This document shows, in pieces, positions 35,668 to 48,622 of a stretch of DNA of 64,000 nucleotides. A program made the translations under genes and the position numbers. The stretch comes from Hypericum androsaemum (lineage: Eukaryota > Streptophyta > Magnoliopsida > Malpighiales > Hypericaceae): the NCBI GenBank assembly GCA_963995505.1, contig OZ023181.1, positions 4,935,487-4,999,486 of the forward strand, given 5' to 3'. The notes below the pieces were generated by a model, which was given only the letters and a program-made list of their open reading frames with translations, made no database searches and was not told where the DNA came from. Each line of letters starts with the position of its first letter. Position 1 is the stretch's first letter.

Positions 35668-38600
35668 TCAGCAATCTACTCGTAACCGCCTCAATTCGAC
35701 TTTAAAAGTAGGAACGGAGGTTAGCGTTTTATGTGCAAGTATCCGGATGTCGTCTCGTGAACAATCCCGCGAGATCCGAACGAGTTCCCAGAGTGCGCCT
35801 CCACTGATTATGTCCTTCGCGTTAACTTCTGCATTTTTTGCAAATAAAAGGGTCACTTGGAAGCATTGAACATGAACGTATGTTCTGATTGGAAGACATC
35901 ATCTTTGGAAGGTCTAAAAAGGAAGAGGGAAAACCTACCATGTTGTGCTAAGTGACAGAGTGCAAGCTCTATGTGGCGCCTGATCGACGAGGCTTCGTTA
36001 TTTGCATTCTGTACGATCCATGGTAATGCACCATCATCGATTAGGAGTGACCTGCCGGTCTTAGTTCCTGCAAAGTTCATTCAGCAAATCAAGTTATTGC
36101 TTCGTGGGGAACCAGAGTACAAACAACGGTATGGACGAACCTGGCACTCGACAGAGTCGGGTGTTTGTGTTAACTTATCACTTAATAGAGATGCATACAG
36201 AACTGCAGTTAGGTGACTAAAATGATAGATACATATGAAGTTCGGCATAAAACACATTCTAGAAATCACCTTGACTTGAGGCTCTTGATTCGCATTTTGC
36301 AAAATTTGCAATACCACGAGCAACTTGAGCAAGAACATCAGGATGCCTGCATCTAACCATTCCTAGCAAAGCCTTAATTCCACCCTCACCTCTTAGCCTT
36401 GTCTGCAACTTATCTACACGACAGAATAGCAACTCCATTAGGTAAGTCGAGATGTGTTCATTGATAAAATTATATGTTCATTTTGAGACATCACCATCGA
36501 TCTGAGAACCTATGAGCTACCCCGCCATTACCCCCAGAAACACAAAGATTATGTTTCTTCAAGAGGCCTCACAAGCAAAAGAGATTTCCATCCATCGTCA
36601 TAGCTAAATATGTTACCAACCCAAAATACAATTATAGAAGGCATTTTAATGCACTCTTCACTGCCTCTCATGCTTTCAAAGGCCAAAGAGAAGTCGTGCG
36701 AGCATAACGGGCCACGAGTCTCGTTAGAACAATTGGCTTTGATACAACGTTAGAATCTCCATATCTTACCCAAAACCTTGAGGCAGTGAGTAGGTGGATC
36801 TTCCACACTTATAAACCAACCCATCACACTTGCAACTTTCGATGTGGGATTCTCTCCAACAAAAACAACAAAAAATTCAGAGAATTGAAGATAAATAAGA
36901 TCAGAGTTTATACCATTGCCACAAAGATTAGCGATGGCTCCAGCAACCATTCGCAGTGTTTGAGGATCTTCAGCCTTAGCTGCTACAGTCGATAGCAAAC
37001 GTATGCCCCCTTGAGTCATTATCAGTTCTTGGTTGGTCTCTGATAAGACAGATTGACAAGTAGTAGAGTCAGGAAAATCAGTACGTAGAAGGATCGCTAT
37101 GCAACTAACAAGAATATCTACATGGTTGTCAAAATGGATACAAATATGTTGAACTGGTAGATACAAAAGTTACCATTCATTGCGAGATTGGCGATTGCTC
37201 CAGCTGCAACTCTATGTATGGTCTCATCTTCCGAGCTTCTAAGCAGCATCAACAAATTAGTCAGACCCCCGGCTTCCACAATCTTATCTTGATTTGCTTC
37301 TGTTGAGAGACAACTTTCATTAAATAAGAGATGTAACACAGAATAAAGCAAACAAACCTAATTGCAAGTTTAACGTCAAGATAAGCCACCAGTTGAGTGA
37401 ACTTAGCCACGGAACAAAGATTTAGACACAACACGCTAGTGCCAAAAAGACCATAAAAGTTGACATATTTTTACGCCCAACTGAACCAGTACAGATGCAG
37501 TGTTACATGTCTACAATCTTGACATGAACATTCCACACACAAACATGAAGACTTTCTACATTTGGATTGCACTTCCAAGGGTGAAAGCGAGGCAAGTTGC
37601 TCTTCATACTTAGATCTGAATTAAGCAATTCCATGGTAAGAGTAGGAGCTGGCAGACAAACAAATGTGATTCATCTGATCTCCACTATGAGAGTTCATAA
37701 GGAATTCTCGTGAATGATTTCCTAAATAATGGACCCCTCTGAAGAGTCCAATGAGCCTATGTATATGATAAGCAACAAAATCTTCTGGAAGCAAAGAGAA
37801 GACCTTCGGCTGCCAAATTTGCAACAACTTTTACAGCATGAATTCGCACATCAGCATCATCTGCCTCAAGCAATGACAAGATCTTTTGGAGCCCCACTGC
37901 AAAGCAACAAAATGGATCAGCCATCAAGCATCACTGTCAGTGGAAGCATCCTCTAAAAGAAAAGATGAATCAAATTATCCTGCATAAACTGGGTAGCTAT
38001 GCTAATCGACAGTTACCTTGCTCAAAGAGTTTAGCCACTGAGGCCTTCTCACCATCTTCTGGGTCACCAAGCTGTGGTGGCCTGGCAGGGGACATGAGAG
38101 ACTCCATACTACCAAGAACAGTCTCAGCACCTTTATCAAGTCTTCTTCTTCTCTGAAGGAAACAATATGGAAAAGAAAAGGAATCAGACATCACTATTTG
38201 TGTTTCTTTTTGGCTCAGCCTTTGCATCTCATCCATTTAGGGGCATAAGGGCAAAAATTATCTTGGAATTGACAAAAGTCAACTAGAATATCCATGCTTT
38301 ACATGAGCACCCTTGCGCAAAACCTCCACTAACTGACAACACGGATAACTTCTAATCACTGCCTGGATTAAGGTTATCACTTCAACATAGGAACAAGAAC
38401 AAAAAGACTTTACTGAATATTCTTCAAAAAAGGAATTAAACAGACCTCCTCAGCCTCCACACTCAGTTGCATCAACTGACTTCGCAATGTGGCAATTTCA
38501 CCCTCAAGCTTTTCTTTGAAATATGACTCATCTTCCAGCATCTTTCGTAGCTTCAGAATCTCAGAATTCCCAGATGCCTGGTACATAATGTGTATACTTT

Positions 38601-41600
38601 TATATGACATGGAACAAAAGCGATATATGTAGATGAGAAAAAAGAAACAAGAAGAGCCATCAAGCACCTCAGATCTCTTCAATTGAGCAAGCTGGCTCTT
38701 AAGATTATTGGTTTCATCTTCAGCAGCCTTCCTTAGAAGAATTTCTTTCTGAAGGAGCTTCTTTAATTCAGAAACTTCCCCTGCAGAAGAAACCTATGTG
38801 CAGAACGTAATATAACCTTGAGACTCTGACTGAGTTTCTAGGTAGCTGATACATTGAGGCTGAAAAGACTCACTTCTAATCGTTAAGAAGCCTAACTTTC
38901 TTCCCATTTTCAAGTTTTAATAGGATTATGGATGCTTTAGATCATAAGAATCAGGAGGACAAATCCTTGCTGCTCATTGTCAGCCCATAATTTGCCAGAA
39001 TGAGTCAAAATCCTAGTATACAATAATATGGGGAAACCACTTGCTCTTTGTCATCTTTATATCTCTTACATAAGGGTACTCTTCTTACATCCATAATTTC
39101 CCAAGTAACATACGGAATTGAAATAAGATGTCAAGCCAAATTACCTCCACATTAGATGCCATGTCAGAATTTTTCACTCCCAAGGTTCTGGGGCTAATAT
39201 GCTTTTGCTGGTTCACCATCCATTTCTCTTCCAGCTTCTTTACCGATTCCGTGTAGTCCTGTTGATATTTCAATCTTTCCTTCTACAAGGAGAACAAAAC
39301 AAAACCTTTTGTTTTTATGCACACAATTACAGAGCACAAAGCCAGAGCTAGACGAAATTAAGTTGTGTGACATAAAAAATAGAAATTAAGTTGTGTGAAT
39401 CAAGAGTAGCTGTTTGCCATCTCTTATCAAACCAACACAACCCTTGTGCAATTAATTTATCCTCAAAGATAAAAAAAATTACCTCCAATGCATCCACGTA
39501 AATTCTTTCAGCCTCGGCAATCCGATTTTGAGCTTCTGCGGCTATCTTTTCAATTTCAATCTCAGAGGCTTTCTGCTGTCTCTCTTGCTCCGCAATAAGT
39601 TTATCCAGTTGTATGTCTAGCTTTCTAGACAAGCTTTTGTAATCAAATTCTTCTTTTAGCTTCAACATATTCTCAACCTTCATAGCCTGTCATCGGTAAA
39701 TGTAAAGGGGAAATTAAGAGTTACAAAAAGTAGGGTGAAGCTGGTGACAATTGACCACTCTGGAAAGGCAATTATCCAACAGTATTATGCATCGGAAGTA
39801 CCCAAACTGATACTTGGACTACACATCAATGACTGAAAAAGGAATTTTAAGAATCAATAAGTTAACTGATGTTGCGTGTGAATGAAACGGGTCAAGTTGA
39901 CTGTTTCAGACCAAGTCACATCCATGTTCCCAAATATAGGGTAGTTGAACTAGTGCTCACCCTCTGCCCAAACATTATAGTACTAGCTGTCTCTCCTCGA
40001 TGACGAGGGGATGGACCAATAGTTATCACCAATGATGTTCTTGCAGTACCTGCATACAAGGTCAAATTGTCAGTCAGCCAACATATGTGGAACAAGTAGA
40101 AGGATGGCCATAATCATTTCAAAATATGCTTCACGGAGCTATTTCAGATATCCATTAGGTGAAACCTTCAACTGAGAAAACAGGAAACGCAATCGCACAT
40201 GCAGAAGAAGCAAAAAATGTTGTTAAATTTGTCTTAATCTTCAAAGTGAAGCAAAAGACAGGTAATTACATGGCCTACAATCTAGGTTAATTTTCATGTA
40301 AAGGTAGAACTAACTGCTAAGCATATTTTAGCAGCATCATTCTATTTATTCATTAAAAAACAATCCTACTACGCATGATATAGATACACCTTAGGGTGAA
40401 AAAACACACACAACCAAGTTACCTCCAAACGAATCTCGCAGCAACCTAGTAAGCTTGGAATCACGAACTGGGATGTGTGAACTATTTTCTGCAAGCGCAT
40501 TTATGCACTTTCCTAGCGCGCTCAATGAGAGATTGATGGATTTGGCTTCTTCAAGTGTATGTCCCTCACTTCCTGCATAATAGTGTGGTAAATGGGGAAA
40601 TAAGCTAAGTATCAATAGGTTTAGCTTGATGTTTCACGTATCATCCCCTTCATAAGATGCTTGCTTAGAACTCCCAGAAATTTCAAGTTTCTTCACAATT
40701 TCTTTCAAGTGGTCAGATTGGTTGAAGACTTACAAGCCTAACATCTCTCCGACAGAAGCAGAAGTTATTGGCCCCAACCAAAGTTCTTGGAAGAATTTGC
40801 GGTCCAGTTTTCAGAAGAAAGAGGGAAAGGGTCTTTCTACAGTACAAAGCATTTCCTACTTCAGAGCCGACATTTCACTCTATTACACACTCCATAATAA
40901 AGATACACCTTGAAAATAGATAACAGATTCCACAGTTACAAAATAGGACAATAGATCAAACCATTCCTCTGAGATCAAAGCACGGCAATCTTATGACGAT
41001 GGTACAGAAGGGAAAAGATCACAAGTATAGTCAACTGCAACACACCTGACTTGTGGATACGCTCAGAACCAGCAAGATCTACAACAACTAGCTTGCCCTT
41101 CCGAACAATTGGAGGCTTCATATTTTTAACAATGTGCGAGCTCTCTCCATTATCACCAGAGAAAACAGAATCTCTTCCTTTAATAGACCTTTTCAATTGC
41201 ACCTATATCATTTTGTATTCAACTGCAGTTAAAGACTGCCACTAGATCTGAGGTGACACAATCATAGACAATGACTGAATGTATTCCGCATGGGAGAATA
41301 AAAAAGCAGATAGAGGTCAAAATTTTACCATCAGTATAGCATGACTGCGTGAAGATTCAGTGTTTAATCTTGTGTTTGCAGCAAAGCGATTTGCTTCTCC
41401 TAGTCGCAGCAGTTCGATAAAACTCTGTTCATCTCTGATTTCAATCACAGTAGCTCCAGGTAAAGAAACATCTCCAGTTTTATGGTCTTCCATGATAGAG
41501 ATGTTATCATTGCTAGGATCAAGAAGATCTTGTATGGTCTCCATATATAGCTGTAGACAATTATATAGTAAGATTGTAGATTAAAAAAATGATTCGAGAC

Positions 41601-42665
41601 AAATTACAAAATAAAATTGATCCAATTGTCGGTTTGACGGATGAACTACAGAGGAAATACGCTATTACTTTCGGCAACAAAAGACATCATAGGAAATACC
41701 TGCAGATATGAGACCGAGACAGAATCGGTATCCAAAGATACATCAGCCAATATGTCCTCCATTGCACGAACCATAATTCCTCGACAAGCTGTATCTTCCT
41801 CACCAAGACGTCCGAGAGTATACGTCTTGCCAGTGCCGGTCTGTCCATATGCCATAACCGTGCCATTATATCCATCCAGAACACTCTGCTCACAAAGAAT
41901 TACAACTGAAGATAAATTACAGATACATAACCTGATCCAGCAACAGTCTATAAGACAGTCAATACATCCAACAAATTCCAAAGCACAACTAGAACAAGCT
42001 CAAACAAAAAAAAACCCGCCTTTCCTCTTTTTCTCCAAAAAGATTAGAGGAAACAGAAAGGGGGTAAAACCCACCTCAACGACAGGCTTAGCAACAACCT
42101 CGTAGACGCGTTTCTGGGAGGCGAATTCGGTGAGTACCTCGTCGAACTCGTAGGTATCCGCTTCCCAGTTGTTCTTCCTCAGCTTCAACCTCTTCAGCTA
42201 TACATTAAAAACCCAACTCACATTGTCTCAATTACATCAACAAAAATGAACACACAGAGAGAGAGAGAGAGAGATAGCTAAGAACCCACCTCCGGCTGAA
42301 GCTCAACACAATCAGCAAAGTCAGCATCGGCGGCGTTCTCCTCCGCCGTCGCCGGCCTTAGCCTCACCGCCACCCTCACTCTTCCCAGCACTACCCACAA
42401 AAAAAGGAGCAATTTCCCAAAAAATTGGAAAGAATTATATATATAGAGAGAACGATAAAGGTTGAAACTTTATGTTTGGGAAATGACGAAACTGACCAGC
42501 TGCGTCGTCCCTGGAGGAGATGGAGGCGGGGGCGCTCTTGCGGAGGGAGGAGGAGGAAGGGGGTTTGGGCTTAAGGGAGTGTTTGGGGTTGGAGTTAACG
42601 CTGGAGGACTTGGCGAGGCTGGTGTGGGTGGCATTCCTGTAATTAGACACCCCCGCCGAGGCCAT
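35668..42665 (-). CDS. KIN-U (ARK2/ARK3-like): Armadillo-repeat kinesin (plant KIN-U / ARK group)
   Basis: Nineteen exons join without frame breaks into 903 codons plus stop. Exons (minus strand, first to last): 42497-42665, 42290-42390, 42075-42197, 41700-41885, 41329-41550, 41046-41202, 40423-40572, 39961-40049, 39483-39686, 39145-39282, 38668-38793, 38446-38577, 38017-38152, 37804-37896, 37174-37299, 36914-37039, 36270-36413, 35939-36067, 35668-35828; all introns are GT-AG. The kinesin motor (about residues 63-400) has the ATP-binding loop GQTGTGKT (145-152), switch I NTESSRSH (256-263) and switch II DLAGSE (309-314). A coiled-coil region (about 400-600) and armadillo repeats (about 645-903) follow. 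Arabidopsis relatives are microtubule plus-end motors that shape root hairs and polar cell growth. Length and order match the ARK2/ARK3 branch; I cannot separate the two by eye. GA runs lie in the leader (about 42699-42717) and intron 2. Confidence 0.96.
36640..36861 (-). mobile_element. TRIM remnant in kinesin intron 16
   Basis: A 114-bp LTR (36748-36861) on the minus strand, starting TGTTGGAGAGAATC, is followed by TTGTATCAAAGCC (complement of 36735-36747) as a decayed primer site. An interior follows that matches the interior of 14570-14924, including TATGCTCGCACGA. No second LTR was found on the left, so it is truncated. It has the same sense as the gene, within the intron between 36413 and 36914. 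Confidence 0.8.
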
Positions 42666-42879
42666 TTTCGGGTGGTAGCGGCGGCGGCGGAGATGTTCAG
42701 AGAGAGAGAGAGAGAGGCTTTTGTTTGAAGTTAGGAGAGTGGGTAACGAGGATCGTGTGAGGTGTGCTCAGATAAAACCGGGGGAAGAATAGGAATAGGT
42801 GGGAAATGGGTTTGTTTGTGCCTTGTTTGTGTTCCTTTTAAAATGAGGAGGTGGGAAGTCTATTGTCGATTTATTTTTT

Positions 42880-44060
42880 TATTGAGAAACAAAGTACTAA
42901 AACTTATATTAAGATGGAAAGTCTGAATACAATAGGTTCCCAACTTCCGGGGGTGACAAGAAACCCAATTCATCGGAAGTTAATAAAATAATCTGCTACT
43001 CTATTGTTTGAACAAGATGTGTAATTCAAAATACAAAGAGGAAGAGATTGAAGCATAGTCCTAAGCTCATTAATAAGGAAACCCTTTGTCTGACTAATCA
43101 GATTGCGTAGCGGGTGGACTGGTGTGACATCTCTTTCAACACATAGTAGAGCTAAGGAGAAATCGACCTCCATGACAAGGTGTCGAAAACCACGCTCCTA
43201 TACTAGCTCAAGTCTCAGAATCAGAACCCAAAACTTAGCCATAATAGTCGTGCAACGCCCAATACCATTGGCAAAACTCAAAACCCAATTGTCTGAAGCA
43301 TCTTGAATAACGCCACCAGCTCCAAATAATCCCAGGTTCCCGATGAAGCTTCATCTATATTCAGCTTCACAAATCCATCTGGTAGATGCGTCCATTAAAC
43401 TATGATCTCTCATCGAGGGGGCGGTGGAGTATTTCGGTGAGTCATAACTCAAGCAAATTTGTGTGCTTATGAAAGAATAAAGGAGGGAGAACAGCCCAGT
43501 ATATATACCTGCATCTGAGATATTCCCTGCAATCCACGCTCTGAAGTCAGCTTCATTAAAAAAGGCGGTCCGTCGTCGGGGGTGATATATCCCGCGAATT
43601 TCTGCGATCACGAAAAAGATGTATCATTGTCTCAGCCTCATAGTGGCAATGCAGACAGGTGCTAGAGATAGACTGGAGTCGTCGAAAATGCTCAACATTG
43701 GTCATTAATCTACCATGACAAAAAAACTAAGTAAATATATGCAATCTCTTAGGAACCTGAATATAAAAATTCTAGTCCAGAAAACATCCCTATGCTCATT
43801 GAGTGTCAACTTCCTGGATCACCGTATATAAGGATTGAGTGGTAAACTGGTCATCAGATGTGAGCCCCAATGTAAGAACATCAATGAAGATGCAGAAGAA
43901 ACAAGGGCAAACACTACTAGGGCCCCTAATTGCGGGGGACGGAGGTAACTGCTATGTTACATTTTCAAGAGGTGGTTCCACAACGACGAATGGGACAACC
44001 AAGGATCATCCCAAAAAGATGTCACAACCCCGCTACCCATATTTTGTATTGTGTACCTTT
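42880..44060 (-). pseudogene. LINE 3' fragment with zinc-binding and RNase H regions
   Basis: The minus strand near 43620-43720 shows CLHCHYEAETMIHLFRDR, the zinc-binding module that follows LINE reverse transcriptases. Further left come LNIDEASSG, a VMEVDFSLAL-type segment and SNNRVADYF, an RNase H remnant (about 43390-42960). Frameshifts and stops break it. A T-run at 42869-42881 could be its poly(A) tail. The right border is uncertain. It lies just upstream of the kinesin promoter. Confidence 0.7.
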
Positions 44061-45448
44061 GACACATGAAACTCTCTTTTTATGCGGTGAGCGCGTAGCT
44101 TCAATTCAATTCACAAGGGTTATATATAGTTTTTAAGAAGATTCAAAATTATTTTTGTTTTAAATCGATAATAAACTAATAAATATATTTTTAATTTGTG
44201 TAGAATACTTTATAAAAATTAATGGACATTAAAATTTGTTGTTTTAATTTAATTTTTTTGGTTTTTATCACAATTTTTTCTATGCTTTGTCTTTTGTCTA
44301 ACAAAAAATCGTGGTTTGTTAATTACCATTTCTAGGCTTGGCTGATAATTTTAATAGTAGAACATTGTAATAGAAATTCAGATGAATTCAAATTTTTCGA
44401 TCCTGAAAAAGAATTGTGTAGAAAAATAAATTTGGTAAAGAAGAAAAGATGAGTTGCCAAAAGTGTATTTGGCCTAGTGACATAAGACGTAGTACGATTT
44501 GACGGAAGTTTATGATTCAAATCCTAGCAAGGTATATTTTTGGTGTAAAAATTTATCCTCTAAAAAAAGAATTATGTGGTCCTCTTTATTTTAGTAAATG
44601 TAACTGTATAGTCCTAGGTCGGCTGTATCAATTATTCTGCTGAACACAATTATAAAAGTTCTAAAACACCCTTATAATAGAAACTTTACATTCTTTGCAT
44701 TCAAGCTGGGATGGTGCCTTTGGAAGCCATGCATTCGATCAAGCACTTACCAAGACACCATAGACTAATTTTAAAGTGTGTCGCGCACTTGACCGAGCAC
44801 TTCAAATCACAACAAGTCTTAAGCTGACACTTCACATTACAAAAAGCTTCTTCCCTGAGCATCGTTGCTGCCATCGAACGAGCCCGGAGAGCTAGCCGGA
44901 GAGTGATCCGCTAGGCCCTCGGCTATGGCCGCCGAATGTTGTTACATCAAACTGACGGTCACTTAGCACTTGCACCAACGGCTCCCATGTTTTGGCTCTC
45001 AAAATTTGTTCTCAACGCTGCTTTAAGTTGTGAGTAAAAAGAAATTGGTCTCATGAGCAGTAATTTATAGGCAGAGACTTGGTGGGTTATTTTGGTAAAT
45101 TAAGATTGAGAAGATGATGATCAAGATTTTTATGGATATAGGCCAAATTTGGAGGTGGTTGGTTGCCAAATTTATCAAATAATGATGATCTTATTGTGAT
45201 TGATTATGGAAGTAAATTGTAGCGCAAAGTAACCTTCCTTGTTGAGGTATTGTTCCAAAGTCTCGTACTCATGTGATATCAAATAGACATGATTATATCG
45301 TGAAAAGTCGCCAGTAAATATAATGAAAAAATCATGTCTCGATTGGACACTCACAAGTCTACAAAAGTCCGAATATAAAAGATGTAATGAAAATTATGCT
45401 CTAATAACTTTACTAAACGATTTCCTTAATTGCTTTAGTGAGGAAAGA
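44061..45448. other. Intergenic DNA
   Basis: No gene recognised. A slightly GC-richer part at 44700-45010 has no clear identity. Confidence 0.45.
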
Positions 45449-45689
45449 TTCACAAGTGGGACTTTACTAAACATTCCTTTCTTTTGAATCTCTCTGACTT
45501 GGGAAGTGTGCCCCCCTCTTTTTTGAATCTTTGCCGTCCTCTTCCAAAAACCTCCCATCCACCATTTTTTTCCCAGAAATTCCCACCATTTCCCAAACCC
45601 ACTCTCACCGCCTCTCACAGCCGTCCCTATCCACCTCCCATTGGTGGGGAGGTCGGGGGTGGCGGTGGAGCCTTGTCTCCGTGGGTTGT

Positions 45690-47212
45690 CATGGCAATTT
45701 CGACCTCCCTCTTCGTCGACAACCTTCTTTCTTCGTGGAGCTACGACAATTTCAGGGACTTTTTCAAGCAATCTTGTTCCGTTGTCGATGCCTTCATAGC
45801 TCAAAGGCGGTCGAAGCGAAACTCATGTTTTGGGTTCATTCGATCCCGCCCTAAGTCTCTGCAACCTCTGTCATTCTCAAAACCAATGGGTCGCGGGTCG
45901 ATGGCAAGCGTCTCTTTGTGTCTGAGGCCAAATTCACACGAAGTGGGACTGCTCGGTCTGTCCCTCCCTCAGGGATCTCGCCCAGGGTCTCTGCAGCGGT
46001 TGGGGGTTCTGCGACCCTCGCGGTGGGTCAAGGCAGGGCTTCTCCCCCTTCTCCCGTGGCATTCCGGGAGGTCCCTGCGTCCATGCCTCCCGGCGAGCTC
46101 TTGGACGAGTAGTTGTACCGCTGCGCGACATCGTCTCTTCTCGATCTTAAGCACTAGTGCTTGGTTGAGGATACACAGCACTGGGTCTCCAATCTGAAGC
46201 CTTTTTTCAAGGTAATATGGCATCATCTCTTGCGTGTTGTTGTTAGTTGCCCCATTTCTTCAGGTGAACTCGGTTTGGATGCTTGCCCATTGCCTGTGGT
46301 TTCATTACCTACTGCTTGCTTGGTTGACGGCCCGCTGTCGGTGGCCTCTTTTTTGGATGTTGGGGAGGATGTTGGTTTGCCCTTGGTTGAATTGCAACCA
46401 CTTCTTACTGCTCATGTTGCCACTGGCTCGGGTGATTTTTTGTTGGATTTACGACCTGATGCTGCAGTGCTTGGGGTCGATGTTGAGGTGCATGCTTTTG
46501 AGCCGCAACTTCCTGCTGCTCCCTTCTCTGACCTCGTCCTGCCTCCTGCTACTCCTTTGTCCTCTGCTTCGGTTGGTTCGGTTGAGCCTTCGGCTACCTT
46601 GGTTAGTTCGGATGTTTGGTTCGATAACCTATTTTTCGACTCTTCAGATTTAGTCTGTGTTGAGCCGATCCCGGTGCCCTGTGCTGCTCGCAAGGAGACC
46701 GGATTGAGTGGGGACTAAAAAAAATTTGTCCACATGTGGGGACTACATTTTGGGCCGTCAGATTTGATTATCTTTAAATCTGATGGTCAATAACTTATCA
46801 GGTGATATTGGTTTGCATGTGAAGTGATATTGGTTTGCAAGGCGCTGATTTACATGTGAAGTGATATTGGTTTGCATATGTAGTGATATTGGTTTGCATG
46901 TGTAGTGATATTAGTTTGAGTTAGTCTCCATGGGTGGGGACTACCCCAGTCCCCACCAAATCTGCCCCCGCTCGCAAGTGGGGTCACTCGGATCTGGTCC
47001 CACTCCCGACTCAATCTAGTTACAGTGTGCGTCGGCCTACAGAGAAGGCGGCGGCTCTCATGATGTTTTCTTTGCGAAAACTGAAGATTATGTCGCCTAG
47101 GAAGCCCAATGCGTCGCTTCCTCTAGGGTCTTTGTTTGCAGGTATGGATGCTCTGGACGAGAAGCTTCAAGCGGAGGTTTCTGCGGAGGCGTGGCGCCTA
47201 GCCTCCATCTGA
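45690..47212 (+). pseudogene. LINE ORF1-like protein with RRM domain, disrupted
   Basis: From 45690 the frame gives SLFVDNLLSSWSYDNFRDFF, then FIAQRRSKRNSCFGFIR, the two halves of an RNA-recognition motif as in ORF1 of many plant LINEs. A shift near 45845 moves the match to another frame, with DGKRLFVSEAKFTRSGTARS (about 45899-45958). Further shifts follow. The C-terminal part, LQAEVSAEAWRLA (about 47167-47206), is shared with the other two copies. The MITE at 46695-46969 interrupts it. It is not translatable as one protein. Confidence 0.75.
46695..46969 (+). mobile_element. Mutator-like MITE with internal minisatellite, family 1 copy b
   Basis: The 275-bp element is bounded by perfect 9-bp repeats GCTCGCAAG (46686-46694 and 46970-46978). 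Its 22-bp ends (GAGACCGGATTGAGTGGGGA and, inverted, GGGGGCAGATTTGGTGGGGA) agree at 16 positions. About five units of a 22-bp minisatellite around GTGATATTGGTTTGCATGTG lie at 46802-46918. The related LINE copy at 49721-49750 shows the empty site (one GCTTATAAG at 49730-49738), which confirms the borders. Confidence 0.95.
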
Positions 47213-47492
47213 TCAAGGACGCAGGCCAAAATTTTTTGTGCTTCGATCCTCATTGATATGTTCTTGCGTGACGGGTTTCTTGCCCTTCTCTTGGTGTATG
47301 TTTGTGTATATTTGATTTTCTTAGTCGACCTTAGGACTTTCTGGTTCGACTATTTTGATGACATTTTGGTGTCCGTTATAGATAGTGTTTATCTCTCCGC
47401 TGCTTAGATAGACATTATCTATAACCTCTGATGTATTTTTGTGAACTATTGATGAAATACAACTTTTACTTATAAACAAATTTCACAAGTGG

Positions 47493-47992
47493 ACAAATTT
47501 ACTTTAGTATTAGAACCTAGAAGACCTTGTTTGGTCAATTTCTTTTCATTTCATCATGTCCAATATATTATAATCCAGCAGTATCAACCGGAACATGCAT
47601 CACTAGATTCAGTGATCATAAAAAATAGTTAATATTTCTTTAATTATGTGGTTCAAATTCATATCCATTATCTCAATGGGTAATAACACGTCCAGAATGA
47701 ATGTATCTTTAAAGAAAACAACAGTTTTAGCTTACTTTTCAAAAGATTAAAGAAATTTTCGTTTTTCTGTTTTCCTATTATTTCCCAATTCTTCATCAAA
47801 CAAACAAAGCGCAACCTTGTGATTGGAAGAGCTATTTGTTAGTATGTGCATTCCTTCGTTAGAAATTAAATGAAAATGGCCGCACAAGTAAAAATATGTG
47901 TGGGACCCTGAGTTTTAACGTCCCACCTTCACGTTACTTTACGCGTGAACGCGGGAGCTGCGGCAACTACCATCACCCATCATTAATATCAC
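47493..47992. other. AT-rich intergenic DNA
   Basis: Nothing recognised. Confidence 0.5.
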
Positions 47993-48622
47993 CTTAATTG
48001 GAAGATAAATGCCTAAATATTTGGTCGAAAAACTTTATTATTACTGTAAAATTTTCTAAAGTGATATTATTGGGATCGATCTAAAGTGATATTGTTGTAG
48101 CCAATGAAAAATATCGTTTGAGACATACGAGAAAATTATAGTTTTTAGCTTGAAATGATTAAAATTAAATGTTTGACTACTAAATACACATGCAAAAGAA
48201 TTAAATACATATGCAAAAGAATTACTTAGTATATATTCAAGTAAAAAAAATCAAAAAATTATAGTTTTTTTCTTTGACTATAGTCAAGTCACCAAAATTT
48301 TGATAAATGCCTTAATTGGAAGATAAATGCCTAAATATTTGGTCGAAAAACTCTATTATTACTGTAAAATTTTCTAAAGTGATATTGTTGGGATCGATCT
48401 AAAGTGATATCGTTGTAGCCAATGAAAAATATCGTTGGAGACATACGAGAAAATTACAGTTTTTAGCTTGAAATGATTAAAATTAAATGTTTGACTACTA
48501 AATACACATGCAAAAGAATTAAATACATATGCAAAAGAATTACTTAGTATATATTCAAGTAAAAAAAATCAAAATTTTATAGTTTTTTTCTTTGACTATA
48601 GTCAAGTCACCAAAATTTTGAC
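47993..48622 (+). repeat. Tandem duplication with 318-bp period
   Basis: The block starting CTTAATTGGAAGATAAATGC at 47993 recurs at 48311 and matches almost base for base to about 48620. Each copy also contains a smaller direct repeat of ATGCAAAAGAATTA. It is non-coding and recent by its low divergence. Confidence 0.92.

Larger units (their letters stand above)
45460..47481 (+). mobile_element. Short LINE-type element carrying only ORF1, split by a MITE
   Basis: Direct repeats TTCACAAGTGG (45449-45459 and 47482-47492) flank a unit with an A-rich 3' end (ttttacttataaacaaa). It encodes an ORF1-like protein starting with an RNA-recognition domain. There is no endonuclease or reverse transcriptase, although both ends appear to be present. 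Without the 275-bp MITE and its duplicated target, the element is about 1.74 kb. Related 3' parts occur at 49419-50228 and 9111-9823. Confidence 0.75.
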
